Positions 35,791 through 46,753 of a DNA stretch of 64,000 bases are shown one piece after another (the stretch's first letter is position 1; each line of letters starts with the position of its first letter). The notes beneath the pieces are model-generated. The model was not told the origin of the DNA and ran no database searches. It worked only from the letters and a program-made list of their open reading frames with translations. The position numbers were made by a program, and so were the translations under genes. This stretch comes from Lingula anatina (Eukaryota > Brachiopoda > Lingulata > Lingulida > Lingulidae): positions 1,240,367 through 1,304,366 of the forward strand of contig NW_019773625.1 of NCBI RefSeq assembly GCF_001039355.2, read 5' to 3'.

Positions 35791-38700
35791 TCAAATTTTG
35801 GATACGTCACCACTTTTGCAGTCCATGCTGAATTCAGAGGGCCTTCTATCGCCATATTCCTCGTTTTCTACAAGACCGAGTTCTGATGGCGTCACAGAAA
35901 GATTGCGAAACATTGGGTTTTTAAACTCCACCCTCTCTGGCGTCTCGATATCATCATAGTCAGAACGAGGCTGTTTGCGTCTTCTGCAACAAAAAACAAG
36001 GACTACCCTTATCTCTTTTTAAATGTACACATCATCTTTTGCATGACCTTTGGAACTGATTTCACATTCAGACTGTCGTTTAACAGAAATAAATTTATGT
36101 TTATCGAAGATCAAAATGGGTTATTATCAAAAACACGTTTTAACACTGAATGTGGCTTTGACCAACGAACGTGAAAGCATATGTTTTACCTTTGCAATGC
36201 TATGACGACTACCACGACTACAAGCACCAGAAGTAATATTCCACCACCTGCGCCAGATCCAATATACGTATACATTTCTGGAATAGGAACTTGTTTTTAG
36301 CAGCCACATAAAATGTAGAAAAAGACGTGTTGTTCCATAATGTGTTATCAAATGATGAGAATAAGAATTATCAAAATGTCCTTATCCGTTTCAGAAAAAC
36401 CTTATTGGTTATATTATTGTCTTAAAATCCTGTGAGCAACACAAGACAAACATTTTTAACAGACAAAGATCAGAGTGCGGGTTAAGGAAACTTAACCGAT
36501 GAATTCTTCAACATGTGCTTTTCACTAAATTCCACAGTATTTTAATATCAAAACTGACAATACTCACGTTGCTCAGCCTTGCGTTTTGCCGCTTCTTGCG
36601 GAGAAGCCGACCCCTCCATTGCGCTCTCTGGTGTGGTCGACTTGCCGGTTAAGGGACTGCCATTTGATGGTGTTGTCTCACGCGATGGCGTCGTGTCGCT
36701 CTTTCTGGCCGTAGATTTTCTGGAGGACGCTGTAGCGACTGTTTTGGTCGATAGGACTGTAAACACAGCTGGACCGAAACTCTGTGACCCCGTTGAGGTG
36801 CTCCTAACGGTGGTTGTTGCGGCGGTTGGCGTGGCAGTTGTTTTAGACATATTTGATGAGGTTTGCGTAGTTTGCGTAGTTTTCGTAGTTTTAGTAGAAG
36901 TAGGTGTGGTTTTATATTTTGTTGTGGTAGGTGTTGGGGGTGTCGCGCTAGTTGATGTTGTAGAAGGCAGTGTTGAATTAGTTTTAAAAATAGTCGATGA
37001 CTTTGGTGTTGAGGAAGTAGAAGTTTTGGTAGGTAAAGATGATGCGGTTGTTGTAGCCGTAGAACTAGATTTTCCTGTGTTTGTAGACTTTGTTTTGGAA
37101 GTATCTGTTGAGAGAACAGCTACGGAAGGCGTATTTGTAGCGGGCACTGTAGTTGTAGTTGGTTTTGTGCTAATTGTTGTTGTTGTTGTTGTTGTTAAGG
37201 GAGTGGTTGTAACTGCAGTGGTTGGTATCTTAGTTGCAGTAGTTGTAGTTGGTGTAGTACTTGATGTGGATACAGTACGTGTGGTGGGCGTTATAGCTGT
37301 AGTTGGTGTAGTAGTTGCAGATGATGAAGTGGTTGTAGTAGAACTAGTAGTAGTGGTGGACGGAGTAGTCGTGGGTTCTGTCTTCACTGTAGTAGTTAGC
37401 AACGTTCCTATGTGAAAACATTACACAGATTACATTCACGACACAAAAACATGACATAGTGATTTACTTATCTAAAATAAGTTTAATTTCAGTTCAGTGA
37501 CAACTCCACTTTATTTAAACAATGAGGGTATTTAGTTAGTATTTTACAATCAAACATAATTTTGCACCCATTTCGAATTTCCACTCAGCAAACAAAAAAC
37601 GCTTCATAACGTTACGATAACTGTTTTGGTTACATAAACGTTCTATGTTTGCTGGGTGTCGGTTATTGTACTCCTCTTACAGACTGTTCATGTTATGTGT
37701 TATGTGCCCTCACCGTATTGGCACAAGTAGCTGGCCTTGGCAATACAGGTGACGTCATGCCACCTCCATTTGGTGTTGAACCAGGAGATGCCGTGGTAGA
37801 TCTGGACACAGTACTCGTAACCTAAGTTCTGCAAAGTGTCAAATGGTGGAGTCCAACCAGAGGTGGGGAGAGGGGTGCCTTGAATGAATGAGTGAAATGC
37901 GAGACTGGAGCAAGTCGTTGTTCTGCATGTAGAAGTTCAAAAGTCGTACCCAGCAAACACGTCACGTTGGTACCACGTGGTTAATCTGTCGCTATGACGT
38001 TATAATGTGGTAGCAACGTGCAAGCCACGTGATCCGAACGTGACGTGTTTGCTGGGTAGAAAAAGGCTGTGCATACAGAAAATTAAAATTATGCTTATTC
38101 AGGAAGAGCGATTTTGCTCTGGGTACACCCGTACGACTAACGATTCAACTACAACTCTCAAGACTTTTGCTTCAATGTATAAAAACGGTCACTTAATTGG
38201 TCACTTATTCAAAACTTTTAGAAGGCTTTTACACAAAACATTAAAGCATAAACCACGTACATCTTTATACATTATCTTTATGTCAAATGTACCTGAACCA
38301 ACCCACACCCACTTCATACTCCTCGTGGGATCATGTAGGCCTATCCACGTGGAGCTATCAATAATTCCCGTCAGTCCGTCCTTAAGCCGCACCCATGCAT
38401 CGTTATTAATAGCCTCGGCAAGAGTGCCGCCATATCTCCTGCAGTCGTCGAGAGCATCTGCCCAGGACTTTTTCTCCGAGTACGTGCCCTTCACGTATTC
38501 GTAGCAAATACCGCCGATGGTTTTTGTCGCCACCTTTACCCCAGCTGGTCGGTTTGGACAACTGGCTACTGTTATTTTCTTGGTACTCGACACGGTGGGG
38601 TTAAACGATGTTATAGAGGTTGATGAAGCTGTGCTTGACATGGTTGTTGTAGGGGCTGTCGTTGTAGTTGGTGTTGTAGTTTCCGTAGTTGTAGCTGATG

Positions 38701-41700
38701 TAGTAGTTGTAGTGGGTGTGGAAGTTGTGGTAGGATTAGTTGTAGACGGTGTAGTAGTTGTAGTGGGTGTGGTAGTTGTGGTGGGCGTTGTAGTTGTAGT
38801 AGGTGTAGTAGTTGTAGTAGGTGTTGTAGTTGTTGTTGGTGTAGTAGTTGTAGTAGGTGTAGTAGTTGTGGTGGGTGTAGTAGTTGTAGTAGGTGTAGTA
38901 GTTGTGGTGGGTGAAGTAGGTGTAGTAGTTGTAGTTGGTGTAGTAGTTGTAGTTGGTTTAGTAGTTGTAGTGGGTGTAGTAGTTGTGGTGAATGTTGTAG
39001 TTGGTGTAGTAGTTGTAGTTGGTGTAGTATTTGTGGTAACTGTAGTAGTTGTAGTAGGTTTAGTAGTTGTAGTTGGTGTAGTTGTTGTGGTGAATGTTGT
39101 AGTTGGTGTAGTAGTTGTAGTTGGTGTAGTAGTTGTAGTTGGTGTAGTATTTGTGGTAACTGTAGTAGTTGTAGTAGGTGTAGTAGTTGTAGTTGGTGTG
39201 GTAGTTGTGGTAGGTGTAGTCTTTGTGGTAGGCGTTGTAGTTGTAGTGGGTGTAGTAGTTGTAGTAGGTTTAGTAGTTTTAGTTGGTGTAGTTGTTGTGG
39301 TGAATGTTGTAGTTGGTGTAGTAGTTGTAGTGGGTGTAGTAGTTGTAGTGGGTGTAGTAGTTGTGGTAGGCGTTGTGGTTGTAGTGGTGGTAGTAGGTGT
39401 AGTAGTTGTAGTGAGTGTAGTAGTTGTAGTGGGTGTAGTAGTTGTGGTAGGCGTTGTGGTTGTAGTAGTTGTAGTTGGTGTAGTAGTTGTGGTAGGCGTT
39501 GTAGTTGTAGTGGGTGTAGTAGTTGTAGTGGATGTAGTAGTTGTGGTGGGTGAAGTAGTTGTAGTAGAAGTAGTAGTTGTGGTAGGTGTAGTAGTTGTAG
39601 GCTTTGTGGTTTTAGTTGGTGTAGTAGTTGTGGTAACTGTAGTAGTTGTGGTAGGTACTGTAGTTGTAGTGGGTGTAGTTGTTGTAGTTGGTGTAGTAGT
39701 TGTAGTTGGTGTAGTAGTTGTGGTAGGCGTTGTAGATGTAGTTGGTGTAGTAGTTGTGGTAGGCGTTGTAGTTGTAGTGGGTGTAGTTGTTGTAGTAGGT
39801 GTAGTGGTTGTAGTTGGTGTAGTAGTTGTAGTGGAAGTAGTAGTTGTGGTAGGTGTAGTTGTTGTAGGCTTTGTGGTTTTAGTTGGCGTAGTAGTCGTAG
39901 TAGGTGTAGTTGTTGTGGTAGGCACTGTAGTTGTAGTAGGTGTAGTAGTTGTGGTAGGCGTTGTAGTTGTAGTGGGTGTAGTTGTTGTAGTTGGTGTAGT
40001 AGTTGTAGTTGGTGTAGTAGTTGTGGTAGGCGTTGTAGTTGTAGTTGGTGTAGTTGTTGTAGTAGGTGTAGTGGTTGTAGTTGGTGTAGTAGTTGTAGTG
40101 GATGTAGTAGTTGTAGTTGGCGTAGTATTTGTAGTTGGTGTAGTAGTTGTAGGCTTTTTGGTTGTAGTTGGTGTAGTAGTTGTGGTAGGTGTAGTAGTTG
40201 AAGTTGGCGTAGTAGTTGTAGTTGGTGTAGTAGTTGTAGTTGGTGTAGTTGTTGTAGTTGGCGTAGTAGTTGTAGTTGGTGTAGTAGTTGTAGGCTTTGT
40301 GGTTGTAGTTGGTGTAGTTGTTGTAGTTGGCGTAGTAGTTGTAATGGGTGTAGTAGTTGTGGTTGGTGTTGTAGTAGTAGTGGGTGTAGTAGTTGTAGAT
40401 GGTGTAGTAGTTGTAGTGGGTGTAGTAGTTGTGGTAGGCGTTGTAGTGGTAGTTGGCGTAGTAGTTGTACTGGGTGTAGTAGTTGTAGTGGGTGTAGTAG
40501 TTGTGGTAGGCGTTGTAGTGGTAGTTGGCGTAGTAGTTGTAGTGGGTGTAGTGGTAGTAGTCGTACTAGTTGTTGTCAGGAAAGGACCTGAAATCAAAAC
40601 GTTTAACATAAATTGTAAGGACTGACAAAGGTACCCTTAGCAGGGCACAACTGACTTTACATTGCTGCTGGTTAACTTCCAGAGTACGATGTCAAAATAT
40701 TTCGAATTAATAATATTGCAGTATATACAATATTATATATTCCTTCATACATATCTTTCACGAGTTTTTAATAAATATGACAGCGTTCTTAAATATATTT
40801 ATACGTTGTGCGATAATATTTGGTAATAACACTTGAAAAATTCTACAGACTTAATCTGTATATATACTGACAGTCAATGGAAACGCATCATTCATTTATC
40901 AAATAATATTTTAAGTTCCTTTGGCACATTAAAAAAAAATAACAGTTTTCGTGTGAAATATGTGAAATATGAAATTGTGGTCAGCCCACTCTCTTATGAC
41001 CAAACAAGATTCTCGGTAAAAAAAGTACAAGTGAGTTTTCTGATGCGTTTTCATTGACTGTCAGTATATATTCTCATGTGCATAATCCCATTTTTTTCAT
41101 TTTAGATCTGTCATATATCACGAATCTTTGTGCTCCAACTTCAATAAACAAACCTTGCTTCAATCACAGATTATAAGACGTCTTTTATTTTCCATTGTAA
41201 CATTTGATGTTATTATTGAAAATTGTTTGATTAGATTTCCTAGCATTTTCTAATCTCTCAACGTACTTGAAATGAATTAAAACTGCAAAACTTTCATAGC
41301 CTCTAGATAACATTATTTAAAATAAACTGCGACTTTCTAGAGTAAAAAATAGAAACCCGTTCTCTTGGGGTCGAATTCAAGTGCGAAATCGCTAGCCACG
41401 TTACCAAGGCCCATACAGCAGATGGTAGATCATAGCGTCGTTTACGTCTTTCATTATTTAGTCTTTAAATATGAGATAATACGCTGTTACCTGAGCAAAA
41501 TATGCCAGAACACCCAGAGTGTGAGGGAGCGGTGTTCAAGGCATTTTATGCGAGAGACTGGCAGTGTATTATCTGACATATATGCATACCGAGAGAAAGT
41601 ACATGTACTCGCATTTCACCAAAAAACATTCCTTCAACCGAATAAAGCGTATGCCGCCACGGTAACATCTCTATGTATGTTTGTCAATAATTATTCTGTT

Positions 41701-43438
41701 CAGTTTTACTCACCGTATTGGCATAGGTATTTAGCCTTGTTTGTACAGCTGTTATCATGCCATGACCATTTTTTATTGAACCAGCTGTACCCCTGATATA
41801 TCTGTACGCAGTACTCGTAACCGCGGTTTTGGTTATTGTCCCATGGAATTTTCCATCCTGTCTCGGGTAGAAGGGTACCTAAAACATGATTAACAGATGA
41901 TTATGTGACATTCTCGACGCCTCTGCCAAAGTTGGTTAGTATTGTACGCAAGTCAGATTTTGTACGAAAATGGCGCTATCAATGAAATTTATACTTAATG
42001 TGCTGGTAGGTGTAGAAGTGGCAGTGGGTGTAGTACTGTAGTGAAAGTTGTAGTTGGTGTACATGTGGTTGCTGTTGACCTTTAATGCATTAGTTGGTTT
42101 GCGTTGGCACGCGGCCCCAACATGAAACGCTACTAACAAAAGTTTCTTAATATGTACATTACTTTTTAAAGGGATAACAATTCTTCGCATGGAATCTATA
42201 TGTCACAATAAAAACCTGGTAAACAACTCAAGGAAATATAGTATATTCTATTTCACCACCAAAAATAATGGCAGTTAAAGCAATTATTCTAAAATCTGTG
42301 CTTGTCATCCGACCATGTTACCTATATACATGTGGATGGCTATTGTCTGTAATAATATCTTAAGAGATTATTACAAAAAAGCAAACTTTCTAGAAAAAAA
42401 ACAAAAAACAGGGAATAAATATGAATCTAGAAATGGATTCATTAACCATTGGTAAGGCTGGGAAAATTGTTGTTTACCCCAGGAAAATTCACTTTTTCGC
42501 CAAAATGAACGGTTTTTATCCCTTTAATATTAACTATCTTGCCTGATCCAACCCATTCCCAACGCTTGTTCTTCTGTGGATCATGGAGACCTATCCACGT
42601 TGTACTTTTCATAATACTGTTAAAACCATCCTTGATGTCCTGCCAAATTTCACTACTAATTGCCTCCGCCAAGGTGCCGTTGTACAGCCTACAATCCGCC
42701 AAGGCATCCTCCCAATTCTTCGAAGAACTGTACATTCCAGACACGTATTCGTAGCAAATACCGTTGATGATTTTTGTCTCTATCTTGATATTTCTATCGG
42801 TAGGTCGCATTGGACAACTGACAGCATTGGCCCCTAGAAATAGCATTTATACAGTATTATAGTTTCTTACAGTACCATAAATGAACGCAAGAATAAATAT
42901 TTTTTCTCTGTTTCACAGGTTAAGCGAAATATCATAGTGAAAATAATTTCTGGGTGAGATGAATACAACGCAACACTGCATATTATTTCTTACATCGAAA
43001 CTTATTATTTTCTATTTCAATTTAATTTTATTTATTTTTTACTTTATATCGAAAACGTTTTTTCCTAGGTATTGTAATGATATTAATGTTTGTTCTACAA
43101 GGAAGTAGATTGGACCTTTATACTTCCTTTGTTTTACATACTCCACCAAAACAACAAATAATAAGTGGGTGTATTTTCATAAAATCGTTTGTCATCTGGC
43201 ATTACCATTTGACAAGAAAGAAATTCATTGCTGAAATCCATTATACCTCATGTATAATGAAGAAATGTACATGTCTAAATAACTATTAATGAATTTCCTG
43301 CGATGCGTTCATGAATAAAAAAGTCGTATTAAGCTTACCCTTTGGTAGAAGTGCAAACACACAAATTGCGATCACTGCCAAAATCCTAAACCTTTGGCTA
43401 AGAGTGAGTAGCGCCTCGTAACTCCCAGTGATCAACAT
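35791..43438 (-). CDS. Gene 3: membrane mucin with two C-type lectin-like domains
   Basis: Eight exons: 43339-43438, 42543-42833, 41714-41878, 38293-40587, 37714-37878, 36568-37407, 36190-36277, 35791-35983, totalling 4137 bases and 1378 residues. Order: signal peptide (about 1-34, core [13 protein letters not shown]); CTLD1 (about 39-185); TTTTTP mucin (about 186-855); CTLD2 (about 862-1005); second Thr/Ser/Pro mucin (1006-1285); membrane helix (about 1291-1313); 64-residue tail with FKNPMFRN. Each CTLD is split by a phase-1 intron after WVGSG, and each carries WIGLHDP and a C-terminal YLCQY. The classic EPN/QPD sugar-binding triplet is not seen. The intron after 42543 uses a GC donor (CAG|GCAAGA). 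An in-frame Met further upstream (43612) is possible, but the start chosen gives the better signal peptide. Confidence 0.92.
37587..37660. mobile_element. Short relative of the CAGCAAACA MITE
   Basis: The ends cagcaaaca and tgtttgctg are inverted, with cataacgtt/aacgttcta words inside. It lies on the other side of the CTLD2 second-half exon (37714-37878) of gene 3. Confidence 0.6.
37948..38057. mobile_element. MITE with CCCAGCAAACACGTCACGTT ends
   Basis: Perfect inverted ends (cccagcaaacacgtcacgtt and aacgtgacgtgtttgctggg) are flanked by TA on both sides. The element is about 110 bases long and lies in the intron that splits CTLD2 of gene 3. A related shorter element lies at about 37587-37660 in the next intron. 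Confidence 0.82.
38640..40585 (-). repeat. TTTTTP hexapeptide minisatellite (mucin of gene 3)
   Basis: About 100 copies of an 18-base unit encode Thr5-Pro, with occasional Ser, Lys, Val or Phe substitutions. Some interruptions drop a codon but keep frame. In mucins, Thr/Pro-dense tracts carry O-glycans. Larger blocks recur within the array, implying unequal exchange. Assembly length in such a tract is unreliable, so the true copy number may differ. Confidence 0.93.
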
Positions 43439-43748
43439 GGCGAAAGTTAAACTCGTAACTGGTCGCACACCTATTGATATACCGTATATTAAGAACTGGA
43501 GGATGGTGAATTTGGTCTGTTCGTGGGATGATATCGATGAATATATGACAACAATAGGGAGTGCACAAGTCCAACATGAAGGCGAAAGTTCTCTTGGCTG
43601 TGTACCGTCCATGTCAGCGGTTCACTGAGACAATGCGTTACGTCATCCGCGGTCAGATCAAACACGCTCCAGTTATATAGTAAAAGCCAGTCTTAAGTTT
43701 CAAAGCAGAGATTTTGAATATAAGATTTGCGACCCCCTCCTACCTCCA

Positions 43749-43750
43749 TA

Positions 43751-43800
<50 letters not shown>

Positions 43801-43830
43801 TAATAATAATAAATAATGATGATGATGATG
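43749..43830. repeat. (AAT)n/(ATG)n microsatellite
   Basis: An imperfect triplet array downstream of gene 4. Confidence 0.95.
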
Positions 43831-44554
43831 CATCTCAGCCCTGTTTACACATGTACATAAAATCTAAAAATACGCATATAAATTAAAAACTAATATAAAA
43901 GTAGTTTAACTAAAACTAATAGATACAAGTTAGCCAAATTATTTTTGATATCATAAGGTTTTAAGATTTTCATTAAAGCAATGATAACAGTCATTAAAAC
44001 ACAAATTTGATTTTTTCATAAAATTGGGCCATATAATAGGAGCAGCAGTCTCAATACTCTTGTGACCATGTTTTAAGAGTCTTTTTCGTATCATTTCGCT
44101 AAGTTGAAATTGACCGCTGGATCTAAGGATTCTAATGGGAGTTGAAAGTTTTATTGTATTGCTTGTGTAAAATGGGCAGGTATATTCATTCTATTTGTTT
44201 ACACTAAAACAGACCAGTATCACTTTGCAGATAAACAATGTACCTGTATACTGATATGGCCACTTGAATGAGTACTATACTGCAAGGAAAATATTTCTTT
44301 TTAAAATTTACAAAAAAGTATAATGACCCCTGCCTAAATGTGTCTCGAAAGAACGTGATGGGGCTGCGTATAATATCTTGTATGGTATATTTTATTTGAA
44401 ATGCATGCACAGGCCCGTAGCCGGGGGGGGGGGGGGGTCTAGGATATCTAACTTACCGCCCTTTTCGCCGAGAAAAAAAAGACCCTCCCTCCCTTGGAAA
44501 TTGCTGGCTAGGGGCCTGTTAAGTATTTGGTCCGGATAGGATTCATGTAGCATG

Positions 44555-44555
<1 letters not shown>

Positions 44556-44591
<36 letters not shown>
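44556..44591. repeat. (TG)n microsatellite
   Basis: A run of gt units between genes 3 and 4. Confidence 0.97.
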
Positions 44592-44593
<2 letters not shown>

Positions 44594-46317
44594 CGTTAAC
44601 CCCTTATTGTTCTATCGACCTCCGTCAAGTACGGCTGATCTGTTTACTTTGTCATCATGTAACTGATAAACAGCATCGGTATAACGTCAAGTACCTCCTG
44701 TTTACTACTTGATCGGCATAGAAGCAGTTAGATTTCTCTCCCTCGCTTTCTCTCTCTCCCTCTTGCATACAAATACACACGTGTAAGTACGCACAAACAA
44801 TAACTCTAGTTGCTTTCTTGTTTTTTTCTTTTCTTTACAGCTGGTTCGATTCCCTGAACAAGAAGTTAATTTGGTGGGTTAATAAAACATGTATAGATAA
44901 AACTGGAATGAAACTTCAATTCATATTTTTTTATTGAGTGGATCGAGCACTGTAGCCATCAATTTCAAAGGGGGTGGGGTGGGTGTTCTTTTCCAGACAA
45001 AGTGCCCCTTTTCCCACCTTAGTTGACAAAACTGACACACAAAATTGATCAAATTTGGACGTTGCGTGGATCTTTTCTAGTCGGAAAACGGTTGTTTAGC
45101 ATGCCCCCCAGGCCCCCTATTCTAGACTTTTTAAAAATATTAAAGTAACCGTCTCAAACATCTGCGTGATATTTAAATATGACAATGCGACATTAAACGC
45201 TATTCAAACCAGATTTATTCAAGCTAAAAACCCGTATTATGGAAATGACATTATCATTTCAAACTGGCCACGCCATCGTAACCACGTGACAGCACGCGCT
45301 TGTTTCACGTTTTCCTTGTGCAGTACACTGGAATAGTTCTACTTTGTCTCTGTGTGATACTTTTTTTTCTAAACATTTATTCAGACTACTTTCCCAGCAG
45401 TTTCCACCACAAAATGTTACATATATGGTGCATATAATCCATGTGCGAATGCAATTTGTATTCCATCTGGAATGGGGGTATTTTCGGGTGACTCCTATCC
45501 CGTCTTACTGGCGTTATCAGACATTTCGCCCTCTTAATGCTGTCGGCGTATATCATCTGCCTCAATTTACACACATTACTCGATTTACGGTGAATAATAT
45601 TTTTTCAACATGAAACAATCATTCAGGGAGGTATTGACCTGAGTATTTAGCGCACAGCTGTTTCACAAAAGGGCCTCAAACCAAAAGAAAGTTTGAAATT
45701 GTTTAAAGAAAGAAATCTTAAAAGTGGATATACCTGCACTTGTTCACTTTGGTCGATTATTAAACCCATTTCCATTCTTTTGAATTAAAAAGTTTGCTGA
45801 ACTAAACCTGGCTCTCGTCGAAACTTATATTGAGTTAAATAATATGAAAAGTTAATGTACATGCGTGTGGCAAAAGGCTATAGCTAGTAGAAAACAGCTG
45901 CTACTCCCGTCCATATTGCCATGCTGTCCTGTCAATCATGCAAAAAGTTCTCCCTGAATGACTACCAATACTTCATGGCTACAGATGGGTGCTATCTTGT
46001 AGAAGTCTGCTAACTTGAGACAAGCTGGAATATTAATAATTAGATAAAGGAATGCAGTTTTTGCCCAATGCAATGAAGCGCAATAGAAAGGCGACAAAAA
46101 TTAGGCTGTGTGGTAAATTGGCAATTAAAACTGTAACACTAAAAAGGGTAAATTTATTACGACGCCTTTGCTACAAAACATGCTTTGTGAATGTCTTTTG
46201 GAAACAAGTGTTAACATGATTTCTATTAAGATATATTTTTTTTGCGAAAATGTGTCGTTAACGATATCAATACCGCGAATTCACATGAGTTTACTATCGT
46301 GTGTCTGTCATTCTTAC

Positions 46318-46694
46318 CGTCTGTATAACACTGACGCAATTATCACTATAACAAACATGAGAACAACTCCCGTTCCATATCCAGCAAAAATAAAGTGGAG
46401 TCCCACTGAAAATAGAAAATACAATCAGGCTCATGACGCTGAAAGATTTTACCTTGCAATTGGTTTTATTCTAACTGCTGAATAATTTGGGGCTTACTTT
46501 ATAATGTCGTCGGCGGGAATCAGAAACGGCTTTGACAAGGCAGCTGTTTAATTTATGTACAATGATAATTACAAATCTGCAAACATGTTGCAATCTGTAC
46601 GTAAAAAAACGCAGCTATATCAACTGTTCATATTTTGCAGCTAAAGCGACGATCGATAATGAACATCGATTTTTATGAGAAGTTATTCAATAGG

Positions 46695-46753
<59 letters not shown>

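Larger units (their letters stand above)
43439..46317. other. Between genes 3 and 4; possible missing tail exon
   Basis: Two microsatellites and no clear exon. A minus-strand open frame at 45386-45574 could be joined to gene 4 by a poor acceptor but lacks the NP-x-Y motif and acidic character of the other tails, so it is not called. Confidence 0.55.

Noticed and set aside
36579-37415. 278-codon plus-strand frame and, likewise, 47064-47888
   Set aside because: Antisense of mucin exons of genes 3 and 4.
38517-40625. 702-codon plus-strand open frame of GVVVVV repeats
   Set aside because: Antisense shadow of the TTTTTP repeat.
43428-43628. Plus-strand 66-codon open frame over the gene 3 start
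   Set aside because: Overlaps the signal-peptide exon on the other strand; no independent support, though a divergent first exon cannot be excluded.
45386-45574. Candidate tail exon for gene 4
   Set aside because: Weak acceptor, no acidic or NP-x-Y character; left uncalled.
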